Part shown: positions 8,384 to 17,800 of the stretch, piece by piece
Layout: each line of letters opens with the position of its first letter
Numbering within the stretch: the stretch's first letter is position 1
Assembly: GCF_009669305.1 (NCBI RefSeq)
Contig: NZ_SADB01000026.1
Location: 1 to 53,621 of the forward strand
Reading direction: 5' to 3'
DNA: 53,621 bases
Source of the DNA: Ancylomarina sp. 16SWW S1-10-2
Lineage (GTDB): Bacteria; Bacteroidota; Bacteroidia; Bacteroidales; Marinifilaceae
Position numbers and translations under genes: made by a program
Notes under the pieces: generated by a model
Told to the model about the DNA's origin: nothing
Database searches by the model: none
What the model saw: the letters and a program-made list of their open reading frames with translations, nothing else

Positions 8384-9646
8384 ATGAGTTTTACAAAGAG
8401 AGTTATCTGTTTCTTTATATTTCTTTATGCGCTACCGTCTTTTTCTGCAAGTATACTTGTTCCTATGGATGATGTGCAGAAGAATCATCTCAAATCATAC
8501 GGAATCGCTTTTTGGGTATTGCAACAGGATAAAGATATTCATTGGTTATTGAATTACCGTGGAGGCAGTTTTCTTTTGCCCTTTAGTCCAGAAATAAAAT
8601 CGGAATGTCAAATTCGTGGTGTCAGCTTTGAAGTGCTCAGTGACGCGCAATCGGGACTTATATTTGATGAGATAGCACGACCTGAAGTTAATATGGACGC
8701 TGTTAAACTTCAAAAACCACCCCGCATGGCAGTTTATTCGCCTAAAGGAAAAAAACCTTGGGATGATGCAGTTACTTTAGCCTTATCGTATGCTGAAATA
8801 CCCTATGAGCTTATTTATGACGACGAAGTGATGCAGGGCGACTTGTCGAAGTATGATTGGTTGCATTTACACCATGAAGATTTTACGGGTCAATCTGGAA
8901 AATTCTATACCAGCTATCATAACTTTAAATGGTATAAGGATGGCGTTAAAGAAAACCTTGAAAGAGCCAATCTGTATGGTTTTTCTAAAATTTCTGATTT
9001 GAAATTGGCTGTTAGCCAAAAAATTAAAGCTTTTGTAGAAGCTGGTGGATTCTTGTTTGCCATGTGCTCTGCAACGGATACGTTTGACATTGCATTGGCA
9101 GCAGAACATGCCGATATTTGTTCTCAGGAGTTCGATGGTGATCCTATGGATAAAAATGCTCAGGAAGAACTTGATTTTAGCCAGACTTTTGCCTTCCAAA
9201 ATTTCACCCTAGAAACGAATCCGTCGGTTTATGAATTTTCGAATATCGATGTGACTCAAACGCGTAAATTAAGGCAAGACGAAGATTACTTCACCCTTTT
9301 CGATTTTTCTGCCAAGTGGGATCCTATACCTAGTATGCTGTGTCAGAATCATAATAACTTGATTAAAGGATTTATGGGGCAAACGACAGCCTTTAATTCG
9401 GACTACATTAAACCCAATGTGTTGATAATGGGCGAGAATAAAGCTGCAGGAGAAGCGCGATATATTCATGGAACTTTTGGAAAAGGAACGTGGACATTCT
9501 ATGGCGGACACGATCCAGAAGATTACCAACATTTGGTTGGCGATCCACCTACCGACTTAAACCTAAAAAAGAATTCTGCAGGATACCGATTAATCCTAAA
9601 TAATGTTTTGTTTCCAGCTGCTAAAAAGAAAAAACGAAAGACTTGA
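8384..9646 (+). CDS. Exported conserved Bacteroidota protein (often labelled asparagine synthetase B)
   Basis: A 420-aa protein with a cleavable signal peptide (residues 1-21, ending FSA). It resembles a protein widespread in Bacteroidota that databases often call asparagine synthetase B. I see neither an N-terminal Cys nucleophile nor an ATP-pyrophosphatase SGGxDS motif, so that name looks unsupported. Residues 105-240 resemble a class-I glutamine-amidotransferase-like fold: PRMAVYSP strand, then GGFLFAMCSATDTFD with Cys228 in the nucleophile-elbow position. The end is a basic tail (KKKKRKT). The substrate is unknown and the site of action is probably periplasmic. Confidence 0.7.
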   Translation: MSFTKRVICFFIFLYALPSFSASILVPMDDVQKNHLKSYGIAFWVLQQDKDIHWLLNYRGGSFLLPFSPEIKSECQIRGVSFEVLSDAQSGLIFDEIARPEVNMDAVKLQKPPRMAVYSPKGKKPWDDAVTLALSYAEIPYELIYDDEVMQGDLSKYDWLHLHHEDFTGQSGKFYTSYHNFKWYKDGVKENLERANLYGFSKISDLKLAVSQKIKAFVEAGGFLFAMCSATDTFDIALAAEHADICSQEFDGDPMDKNAQEELDFSQTFAFQNFTLETNPSVYEFSNIDVTQTRKLRQDEDYFTLFDFSAKWDPIPSMLCQNHNNLIKGFMGQTTAFNSDYIKPNVLIMGENKAAGEARYIHGTFGKGTWTFYGGHDPEDYQHLVGDPPTDLNLKKNSAGYRLILNNVLFPAAKKKKRKT

Positions 9647-10105
9647 TTCTATACTGAGACGTTGATGAGTGTGATGAGCATTAAGCGGAGTCAAAATGTT
9701 GATGCGCTGTTCTGAGCCAAGTCGAAGGATGTTGTTTCGATAGATGTTGGGATCATAATTCCTAATTCTTTGTGTTTTGATAGTATGACTTAGAAGAGCG
9801 CCATTTGCCTATTGCCTAACTAATGGAGTCGAAGCGTGATGGGATAAAAAAGATAAAAGGCCAAGCTTTTAAGCTCAGCCTTTATACACCAGTATGTGAT
9901 TCCCAAATTGCTCAATATATTGTTAACCATTCGCAAATTTATTGACCTTAGCTACTTCACTATTCTTTAGAATTGTTTACGAAACTTTTGGTATCACTTG
10001 GTGCCATGAATTTGGTATGTGGCCAAATTCAAGTTTTTTATTCATGTAAATGTATAGTTTGTTTGTGTTATGACAATATTTATTTTGTTAATAAATATTA
10101 ATGAG
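9647..10105. other. Non-coding region with degenerate repeats and a hairpin
   Basis: No ORF is supported. The stretch contains fragments of the type tgagccaagtcgaagg and ggagtcgaagcgtgatggg, which resemble short intergenic repeats common in Bacteroidota. A stem AAGGC-ca-AGCTT / AAGCT-ca-GCCTT (about 9856-9883) may end transcription from the exported-protein gene. Confidence 0.4.
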
Positions 10106-10157
10106 TTGAGCCCTTCGGTGGGTTTTATTTTCCCCCTATGGCGCTTGCTAATGTCCG
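10106..10157. repeat. REP-like repeat copy 1
   Basis: CCCTTCGGTGGG (a CCC/GGG mini-hairpin) is followed by TTTTATTTTCCCCCTATGGC and GCTTGCTAA. It matches copy 2 at 10926-10979 almost base for base. It lies directly 3' of the broken transposase gene. Confidence 0.6.
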
Positions 10158-10161
10158 GTTT

Positions 10162-10834
10162 TTATTCGATTATGAGTTTTTCGATGGCGATATAATTTTG
10201 TTTTTGTTGGTGGTACTTCACAAAGTTTTCCGTCGACCCAAACAAACCTAACAGTTGATAACGTTTCAATTTTGTGGGCTTTAATGATATGGCTGTGTGG
10301 TACGACGACCAAGGATAATCTGTGGCATTGTTTGTAAACCCATGATGAACCGGATTGTTATGAATATAGCAAATCAGAGTCTGAAAATAACTTTCTGAAT
10401 CGACAAGTATACGTTTGAAAGGACTTTCGAATAAACTCCCATGGCGTTTGGTTTGTTTATTGAAGGCTTGCGCATAAGAATTAAACAAATGTGAGAATTG
10501 GTTGGATGGTTTATATTTTTTGTAAACCCCGTCGGTGGCTTTTTGTCCCGACTGTGGTGTCAACTTAAAAGACGATTCGTTTTTTGAAGGCATATGTCCG
10601 ATTTCTTCCTCTTCCTTAACACGTACTAGCAAATGAAAGTGGTTTCCCAGAAGGCACCAGGCGTAAGTATCGACAACGACTTCCATATATTTATCGTACA
10701 AGCGTAGGAAATGTTCATAGTTATCATTGTTGCGAAATAGTGTTATTCAGAGTTTTACCGCATATTTCTCCATTAATTCCCCGATTATAAATATGATAGA
10801 ACTTTCCATATTCCAAGGGTGTGATAAATCGCAT
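10162..10834 (-). pseudogene. Frameshifted REP-associated tyrosine transposase (Y1, RAYT-type)
   Basis: Two reading frames together make one Y1/IS200-like RAYT protein. The first (ATG at 10834) encodes MRFITPLEYGKFYHIYNRG, the typical N-terminus, and runs to a TGA after about 36 codons. The second, shifted by one base near 10735-10748, continues with NNDNYEHFLRLYDKY, VDTYAWCLLGNHFHLLV (the HUH metal-binding motif) and CYIHNNPVHHGF, where the catalytic Tyr is expected. The second frame runs on to a stop at 10162. Apart from the frameshift it looks complete. Flanking REP-like repeats are the expected partners of such enzymes. A sequencing error at the frameshift cannot be excluded. Confidence 0.8.
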
Positions 10835-10925
10835 TTTATTGAAGTATAAGTTTCAATTAATTTAAACATTTTAACACTTAAAACCAATATTTTATTTTTA
10901 TAACCACCATCGGTGTTTTTTTTTA

Positions 10926-10979
10926 CTGCCCATCGGCGGGTTTTATTTCCCCCCCTATGGCACTTGTTAAATACCGATG
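10926..10979. repeat. REP-like repeat copy 2
   Basis: CCCATCGGCGGG is followed by TTTTATTTCCCCCCCTATGGC and ACTTGTTAAATACCGATGG. It is preceded by a related CACCATCGGTG mini-palindrome (about 10904-10914). It lies upstream of the RAYT pseudogene in the same orientation as copy 1. Confidence 0.6.
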
Positions 10980-11017
10980 GCATTTATTAATACCAAATTA
11001 AAACCAGAAACGGGGTT

Positions 11018-11075
11018 TTCAACCACCGTTCGGGTTCTTTTATTTCCAATGGAGCTTATTAAAACATCCGATGTC
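11018..11075. repeat. REP-like repeat copy 3 (divergent)
   Basis: AACCACCGTTCGGGTT, then CTTTTATTTCCAATGGAGCTTATTAA and CATCCGATG. The order of sub-motifs is the same as in copies 1 and 2 but with more substitutions. Confidence 0.45.
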
Positions 11076-11365
11076 GTATTTGTTTATATTTTGGTGTTTA
11101 ATAGATTGTCATAAATATTAATATTTTGTTGTATGTATTGTTTCTTTGTTGATAAAAGGATATTTCACGTACATGAGTGGATGTTTTCTAAGTTTTTATT
11201 TAGAATCTGTGTAAACATAATATTTAACGTGTTTGTTTTAAGATGGTGGGTTTAAAAAAGCTATAATTGATTATTTAATTAACAAATTATTTTTTTGACT
11301 TGATTAATATGTTAAAGCCTTAAGAATTGTGCTTCCACATTATGCTATTTTATGAGTATTTTTGT

Positions 11366-11373
11366 TACTTTTA
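11366..11373 (+). promoter_or_regulatory. Probable -7 box of the first mosaic-protein gene
   Basis: TACTTTTA aligns with TACTTTTG boxes 41 nt before the two paralogous genes (14840-14847, 19521-19528); here the distance to the ATG is 48 nt. The overlapping TATTTTTG at 11357-11364 is an alternative that matches the consensus better. Confidence 0.45.
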
Positions 11374-11421
11374 AGTTCGTATCTCTTTATTTTACAAGTA
11401 GTTCATGAAATTGAAATCTAT

Positions 11422-14304
11422 ATGAAACATTTCTACATACAATTCTCTTTACTAATTCTCTTACTTACTCTGAGTGGTTCTGTCTTGGGGGAGAATTACT
11501 CTGGAGATTATAATCCCAAAGGGGATGTGACTGTTGATTCTAAATGTGTTGTTGGGGGTAATATGACAATGTCTGGAGAGCATAAATTGAAAGTCAAGGA
11601 AAATGGCATTCTGATTGTGTATGGTAATTTAACTATGTCTTCAGAAGGTGAATTGAAAATTGATAAAAATGGCATGCTGATTGTTTTTGGCACGCTTATT
11701 ATGGGAAAAAAGGTGGACGTTACTATTGATGAAAAGCATGGAAATACTGGTTATTTAATTGCTGAAAATATCTATGTTCCAGATCAAAAAAAGGCCGATT
11801 TTAAAAAAGGAGATGATTCTAATGTATATATCGATATTGTAACTGATGATTTTAGTAGTACGTTACCAACTGTACTTCAGGATGGTGGGCATAGTGTAAT
11901 CAGTGCACTTGAAGCCAAAGCTCCAGATGTTTGGGATGTTTATGCTAATGCGGCCGAAGTTGTCGTAACTATTGCTCCAATAGCAGACGTAGTAGACAAT
12001 GCATCAACAACAACTGTATGCACTAGAGTTTCGTCTAGTATGGATGATGTTGAAGAACGTGATGGTGAGATCTCAGCAAGTAGTTCTGACATAGAATTAG
12101 TAAAAGATGATGGAAGAGATCAAATTATTGGATTAAGATACACAAGCTTAGGCATTCCTTCAGGAGCAACAATATCCAATGCTTTTATACAATTTACAAC
12201 GGACGAAATAAGTACTGGGACTTGCAGCTTAACCATTGTGGGTGAAGATATTGATAATTCACCTGTTTTTACAAGAACAAATAATGATGTTTCTAACAGA
12301 ACTGCTACTACTGCTTCTGTTAATTGGTCTCCACCTAACTGGACCATTGTTGGTGAAAGTGGAGCAAATCAAAAAACTCCTGATTTAACAACTATTATTC
12401 AAGAAATTATTAATCGACCTGGCTATTCCTTTGGAAATTCAATTAGCTTAATTATTACGGGTATGGGAGAAAGAACTGCAGAGTCTTTTGATGGATCTTC
12501 TTCTTCAGCAGCACAGCTTTGCGTTACTTATACATCCAGCACAGCAGCTACTTGCGAAAGTATAGCAAGTAGTATAAATGTTGTTGAAGAAAATGGAAAC
12601 GATGGTACCATCTCAACAAGTAGTTCTGACATAGAATTAGTAAATGATGGTAGCAGAGGGGATCAAATTATTGGATTAAGATACACAAGCTTAGGCATTC
12701 CTTCAGGAGTAACAATATCTAATGCTTTTTTACAATTTACAACGGACGAAATAAATACTGGGGCTTGCAGCTTAACCATTGTGGGTGAAGATATTGGTAA
12801 TTCACCTGCTTTTACAACAACAATTAATGATGTTTCTAAGAGAACTGCTACTACTGCTTCTGTTAATTGGTCTCCACCTAAGTGGACCATTGTTGGTGAA
12901 AGTGGAGCAAATCAAAAAACTCCTGATTTAACAACTATTATTCAAGAAATTATTAATCGACCTGGCTATTCCTCTGGAAATTCAATTAGCTTAATTATTA
13001 CAGGAACGGGAGAAAGAACTGCAGAAATAGATCCAAGTCTTTGCGTAGAATATCTAAATACTCCCTCTGTAGAAACGCTAGATACCGATGGTGATGGTAT
13101 CATTGATTCAGATGATTTAGACGATGATAATGATGGTATTTTAGATGTTGATGAATATCGTCAAGTACAAGCTGATCCTTTTTCTGTTGTGAATGGTAAT
13201 AGTGAAGTTTTTGAACTTCCTTCTGCAAGTGAAGGTTTTACAATTGACATAACTTCGTTGGATAATAGCTTTAATATGATTATTAATGGGGTTAAACTTG
13301 TGCCGGGTGAACTTCAATTTCAAAGAAATGCAATTGATGATACCGATTCTTTTGTGCGTTTCGAATCGGATAATGCTGATTTTGGATATTCAGGTGTTTC
13401 TCAAGTATATAATTTAAATACCTCTAAAGATCCATCAATAATTTCAGTGCAAATTACGATAGATGCTACTGGCAATATTTCTTTTAAAGGTATTCGAACA
13501 CCAACTTCAGAATTAGAAAATTTGATCATAGATTCTTCATACCCTCAGTTTAATACAATTACATGGAATGCTACAGGTACAAATACTGTCCAGATTAGCC
13601 AAAAAGTAGATGGCCCAACCTATTTATATGCAACAGGCTCAGGTATAAGTCGTCTTAATGATACCGATAATGATGGTATAGCTGATTCAAAAGATACAGA
13701 TAGTGATAATGATGGTTGTCCAGATGCAACAGAAGGAGCAAACAAACTAGCAACAACAGGTACATTAACTGGTGGTAGTAATGGTGGAAGTTCAGGTAAT
13801 TTAGGAACTGTATCAAATGATAATGGAATTCCATTGCCATTAGGCACTGTAAATGGAACTGAGACTACAGGTCAAGCTAGAACAGCTGCAGTAGCTACTA
13901 GCGAAACAGTAACAATTGTATCTATAACAGCAAATACAACATTACCTATTTGTGAAGGTACTGATATATCTTTTACAGCAAATGCTAGTGGTTTCAGAGT
14001 TACCGATTTTGGTTCAACTGGTGCCATAACTGATGATACAACAATGTTTTTAGATGCAGATGGAACAGTCACGTCAGGAGATACAAGTGATGATTTAATA
14101 TATAATTGGTATCTTAATTCTAATACTGTAAGTATTGCAAATACAAGGACACTTTCATTATCAGCGGTTACCAATGCTATGAATGGTAATAAATATAGAG
14201 TAGAAGTATCTGGTCCAAATATTAGTAGTTGTCCTGTAGAAGAAATGGTTACTTTAAGTGTCAGTCCAACCCCAAAGCCAATAGGCGTTTTCTTCGATGA
14301 GTAG
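11422..14304 (+). CDS. Secreted mosaic surface protein with duplicated beta-sandwich domain and TSP3 repeats
   Basis: A 960-aa exported protein. The start is taken at the ATG 11422 because MKHFYIQF also begins the paralogue at 19570; an upstream TTG lies in the promoter. Layout: signal peptide 1-23; beta-helix-like turns (NGILIVYGNLTM, NGMLIVFGTLIM) about 35-110; two nearly identical domains of about 150 aa (about 204-354 and 382-535) of a type seen in many secreted Bacteroidota proteins. Thrombospondin-3-like Asp-rich calcium motifs follow (DTDGDGI about 554; DTDNDGI and DSDNDGCPD about 746-765), flanking a beta-rich unknown segment. A final Ig-like domain ends in SPTPKPIGVFFDE. No recognised T9SS sorting domain is present. 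An extracellular adhesin or matrix role is inferred. Confidence 0.8.
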   Translation: MKHFYIQFSLLILLLTLSGSVLGENYSGDYNPKGDVTVDSKCVVGGNMTMSGEHKLKVKENGILIVYGNLTMSSEGELKIDKNGMLIVFGTLIMGKKVDVTIDEKHGNTGYLIAENIYVPDQKKADFKKGDDSNVYIDIVTDDFSSTLPTVLQDGGHSVISALEAKAPDVWDVYANAAEVVVTIAPIADVVDNASTTTVCTRVSSSMDDVEERDGEISASSSDIELVKDDGRDQIIGLRYTSLGIPSGATISNAFIQFTTDEISTGTCSLTIVGEDIDNSPVFTRTNNDVSNRTATTASVNWSPPNWTIVGESGANQKTPDLTTIIQEIINRPGYSFGNSISLIITGMGERTAESFDGSSSSAAQLCVTYTSSTAATCESIASSINVVEENGNDGTISTSSSDIELVNDGSRGDQIIGLRYTSLGIPSGVTISNAFLQFTTDEINTGACSLTIVGEDIGNSPAFTTTINDVSKRTATTASVNWSPPKWTIVGESGANQKTPDLTTIIQEIINRPGYSSGNSISLIITGTGERTAEIDPSLCVEYLNTPSVETLDTDGDGIIDSDDLDDDNDGILDVDEYRQVQADPFSVVNGNSEVFELPSASEGFTIDITSLDNSFNMIINGVKLVPGELQFQRNAIDDTDSFVRFESDNADFGYSGVSQVYNLNTSKDPSIISVQITIDATGNISFKGIRTPTSELENLIIDSSYPQFNTITWNATGTNTVQISQKVDGPTYLYATGSGISRLNDTDNDGIADSKDTDSDNDGCPDATEGANKLATTGTLTGGSNGGSSGNLGTVSNDNGIPLPLGTVNGTETTGQARTAAVATSETVTIVSITANTTLPICEGTDISFTANASGFRVTDFGSTGAITDDTTMFLDADGTVTSGDTSDDLIYNWYLNSNTVSIANTRTLSLSAVTNAMNGNKYRVEVSGPNISSCPVEEMVTLSVSPTPKPIGVFFDE
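12030..12483 (+). repeat. Internal coding repeat, copy 1
   Basis: First of two nearly identical segments of about 455 bp encoding a beta-sandwich domain (DIELV...GLRYTSLGIPSG...ISNAF.QFTTDE...NRPGYS). The copies are about 535 bp apart and highly similar at the DNA level, including silent positions, which indicates recent duplication or gene conversion. Confidence 0.85.
12566..13026 (+). repeat. Internal coding repeat, copy 2
   Basis: Second copy of the 12030-12483 segment. It carries a few amino-acid changes (for example IDNSPVFTRTNND to IGNSPAFTTTIND) and one extra codon near its start. Confidence 0.85.
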
Positions 14305-14367
14305 AATAATTCATTTGTATTCTAATGAGTTGAACAAGGGGGTGTTCCCAATAAAAAAATATAGAAT

Positions 14368-14401
14368 TAAAAGCCTGAGGTAATTTATCTTAGGCTTTTT
14401 T
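14368..14401 (+). terminator. Intrinsic terminator after the first mosaic gene
   Basis: AAGCCTGAG (14371-14379) pairs with CTTAGGCTT across a short AT loop and is followed by TTTTTA. It lies 65 nt after the stop codon and separates the gene from the orphan 3' fragment. Confidence 0.7.
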
Positions 14402-14405
14402 ATGA

Positions 14406-14675
14406 TATGTTGGTAGCTTAATAATTAAGTTTGGTAATCAAGGACGTAAAAGTGTTACTTTTTATACTGCCTATAAAGATGGTGTTTATATAGGGAGTTC
14501 GGTCACTGGTAATGGTGGAGATATAAGCATTACCATCCCAACAATAAGTTTTGTAATTGGTGATAATACAATCAATTTTAGTGCAACTAATGGTTCTTGC
14601 GAAGTAAGCCTTACTAATTCTGCAACCGTTGTGATTAACCCAATACCAAAACCCATCGGCATATTTTTTGAATAA
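14406..14675 (+). pseudogene. Orphan 3' end of a fourth mosaic-protein gene
   Basis: An open frame of 89 codons plus stop encodes one Ig-like domain (KSVTFYTAYKDGVYIGSSV ... GDNTINFSATNGSCEVSLTN) and ends NPIPKPIGIFFE, the same tail as the intact neighbours. It has no start codon or signal peptide, and a TGA at 14403-14405 closes the frame upstream. A terminator lies immediately 5', so no transcript from the preceding gene is expected to translate it. The flank after its stop (taaataagaggatcgttgtgag) is repeated after the stop of the gene at 14889-19343. It therefore looks like the remnant of a deleted paralogue rather than part of the upstream gene. Confidence 0.8.
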
Positions 14676-14760
14676 ATAAGAGGATCGTTGTGAGGTAGAA
14701 TTTTCATTAATTTTTAACTTTTAATGACAGATAGCAGTTGTAAACTCATTGGTATTCTTG
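14673..14760 (+). repeat. Duplicated 3' flank, copy 1
   Basis: The sequence after the orphan fragment (taaataagaggatcgttgtgaggtagaa and onward) is closely matched by 19341-19430 after the next mosaic gene. This shows that duplication included intergenic DNA. Similarity fades toward the next promoter. Confidence 0.75.
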
Positions 14761-14839
14761 TTGTGTATGGGGTGTTGTGTTAATTAAAAGTACTTTAAAT
14801 TCTGCTTTTTATATACTAGTTTATTGTGTTCATAATTAC

Positions 14840-14847
14840 TACTTTTG
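14840..14847 (+). promoter_or_regulatory. -7 box of the second mosaic-protein gene
   Basis: TACTTTTG (TAnnTTTG), 41 nt before the ATG at 14889. The sequence context ACTTTTGAA is shared with the box at 19521-19528, at the same distance from its start codon. Confidence 0.55.
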
Positions 14848-14888
14848 AAACCGATTTATTTGTCCTTTTAAAATTCTGAAATTATTAT

Positions 14889-17800
14889 ATGATGCAAATT
14901 TCTACCCATAATATATTCATAAAATTCTGTTTACTAATATTCCTTCTTTCCCTGAGTGGTTCTGTCTTGGGGCAGGATGAGCTTGCTGGCAATTTTGAAA
15001 TGCCTATTTACACGAACATTAGTTGGGCTGAAACGCCTATTTCCGTGAATTCGTCTGACTATTTTTTAGCAGCAAAAAAGAATGAAGATCCTAATTTGAA
15101 GACAGTCTCTTCAGGTAGTTGGATTGATGGTTCTAGTTGGTATAGTGGGACAAGTCCAAGTACTATAGTATCTGTTGATAAGAAAAATTTCATTACCGTT
15201 GTTGCTGGTCACAAAATAGTTTTGGGAACAGATGAGGAAGATCAAAGTCTTACTATAAGTTCAGGAACTTTGGCTGTAGAAGGTACATTCGTTATTCATG
15301 GAAATCTTTTTTTAGAAGAAGATGCTAATTTAGAAATAGGAGAAAATGGGATACTTATTGTCTTCGGGAGCGTTCAGAGTACGAAGAAAGTAGAGGTCCT
15401 GGCAAATGGAGTTTTTATTGTTCAAGATAACTTTGAAGTTGTACCAGGAACAGGAAATGGAGGTGGAGGAGCAAGCTTTGAAAGTGTTGACGACTTGGCT
15501 CAAGTTTATATTGGGGGAACGGTTACCGTACCAGATAAATTTGATATGTCAGTATTAGAAGATAATGATAGTCCTCATACTGATTCTGGCGCTAATTATG
15601 GATCTTTAATAGATTTACAATCGGAAGGTGACGTTTCTTATTTATATGATGAATACTTTCAAGTTTATGCGGTAATTACTGCCAAAGCCTTCGCCATATC
15701 TTGTTCCGGAGCTAATGATGGCGTTATTCAATTTTACGAAACAACACCGGCCATAGATTCTGGTTTTGATTTTAGTATCGATGGTGGAGTCCATTGGCAA
15801 ACTTCAAGCATATTTACAGGTTTATCCCAAGGAGATTATAATTTAAGAATTAGAGAAACGGGTGGCGGCATAAACTCCGCCGATTATCCTTTAAGTGTAG
15901 GAAATGCTTCATCACCTACTATAAGCGAAAGCTCAATAACCAATGAAAATTGTGGAGAAGTAGACGGAAGTATTGATGTAACAGTTGCTGGAGGACGAAG
16001 AGGTAGTATGCAGACTAATGGTTTTACAGGTATGGCTGATTTACAAGCTAGTTTTTTATCTAGTTTAAATGCATTTACCATGGAAGGATGTATGAAAATG
16101 AACGCTGATCGTAGTGCCTACTCTTCGGGTAAAAAGAAAGTAAGCTTTTTTGGACAGAATAACGTAATTGAATTTGGAATTAATGCAGGTAATATTTCTT
16201 GTTGGACTGCTAAAGGAGAAACGGTAACTAGTGCACTTTCAAATTATCCTGATGATCAAAAATGGCATCATGTGGCAGTGGTAGGTTCGGGAACCAGCTT
16301 AACGCTTTATGTTGATGGTGAAATTATTGGAACTAAAACTCAGAGTATTAATCCCTCTACTTACGGAAGTGATGAAACGTACAATGTTAAGATAGGAGCA
16401 GGCGTTTGGAATGCAGATGAGCAAGATCCATTTAATGGCTTTTTTGCTGATGTCCGTTTTTGGAGCGATGCCCGAACTACAACTGAGATACAGACTAACA
16501 TGAATAAAACTTTGAATGGTGATGAGGATAATTTAATCGCTGTTTATAAGATGGATACACCTCCTGATGATGATAGTTATGTTTATGGAATTGGAACAGG
16601 GGCAACTGTTGGGATTTTAAATAGTGGCGCCAGTTTGGTTAGTACAGATCCCGTCTACATTTATTCATGGACAGGTCCTGATTCCTTTGTTTCTACAGAT
16701 GAAGATCTGACTGATTTATCTGCTGGAACTTATGAGTTAACCGTTACTGATTTAAATGGATGTTCTGTCAGTGAATCTTTCAATGTGGGCGTGGATGATA
16801 CAACAGCTCCAGTTTTCGAAAATACTCAAGAGGATATGAGCGTGAATGCTTCCGATATTTCTTGTGGTCAAATGGTCACTTTCGATTATCCTATCGCTAC
16901 TGATAAATGTAGTGCTTTTGAAGGTAGTATAGATGGGTATACCTATTTAGGTGTGTTCAATGAACATACATATTATTACTCTAGTGCAAGTGTTTCTATT
17001 TCTACGGCTATGCAAAATGCCATTGATGAGGGGGGAAACCTACTTGCTATTAATAGTCAGGAAGAAAATGATTTTATTAACAATCAGGTAGGTGAAATTT
17101 GGATTGGTATTAACGATTTAGCAGAAGAAAATACTTTTGTTTGGACTAATGGCGAGACTGTTGATTACACAAATTGGAATAGTGGAGAACCCAATAATTC
17201 AAGTGATGAAGATTATGTAGAGATGCTTACTAGCGGATTGTGGAACGATTTTAACGACACCCATTCATTACGCTATGTTATCGAGTTTCAGCCCTGTTAT
17301 GTTGTTCAAACTGCAGGTTTAACTTCAGGTTCTACTTTCCCTGTAGGTACAACAAAAAATACTTACGAGGCGACGGATAATGCAGGAAATACAGCTACCT
17401 ATAGTTTCAATGTTGAGGTAACTGATGTGACAGCTCCAGAAATATCTGCTTTAACAGCTTATTATTATGATGGGATAGATTTTGATACCTTAAAAGAAGA
17501 AATTGAAGTTGATGGCGATCTGAATTATTCATGGAGTAGTGGAGCTCCAGAATCCTCTCTGGTGGGTACCGATTATTTTTCGGTTCGATTTAAGGGAACT
17601 GTTCAGGCCGATAAAGCTGGAACTTATACTTTTTATACGACTTCTGACGATGGGGTTCGTCTATGGGTAAATGGTGATGAAATTATAAATAATTGGACAG
17701 ATCATGCATCAACGGTTAATACGGGTACAATTACTTTAAGTGCAGGACAAACAATACCCATCGTTCTCGAATATTATGAGAAAGGTGGGCAAGCTGTTAT

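Larger units (their letters stand above)
10835..11421. other. Non-coding region with REP-like repeats, leader of the first mosaic gene
   Basis: Nothing coding is supported. It contains REP-like copies 2 and 3 and, from 11100 on, a very AT-rich leader with two possible -7 boxes (TATTTTTG 11357-11364, TACTTTTA 11366-11373). Confidence 0.5.

Noticed and set aside
10747-10983. Minus-strand 78-aa ORF upstream of the RAYT
   Set aside because: It reads a different frame of the RAYT 5' end and REP-like repeats. The RAYT N-terminus MRFITPLEYGKFYHIYNRG is in another frame.
11362-11421. TTG start for the first mosaic protein
   Set aside because: It overlaps the promoter boxes; the downstream ATG gives a signal peptide matching the paralogue at 19570.
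12120-12890. Two similar antisense ORFs (12120-12347 and 12663-12890, minus strand)
   Set aside because: They mirror the duplicated coding repeat of the plus-strand gene. Their similarity is explained by that duplication, and they have no start context.
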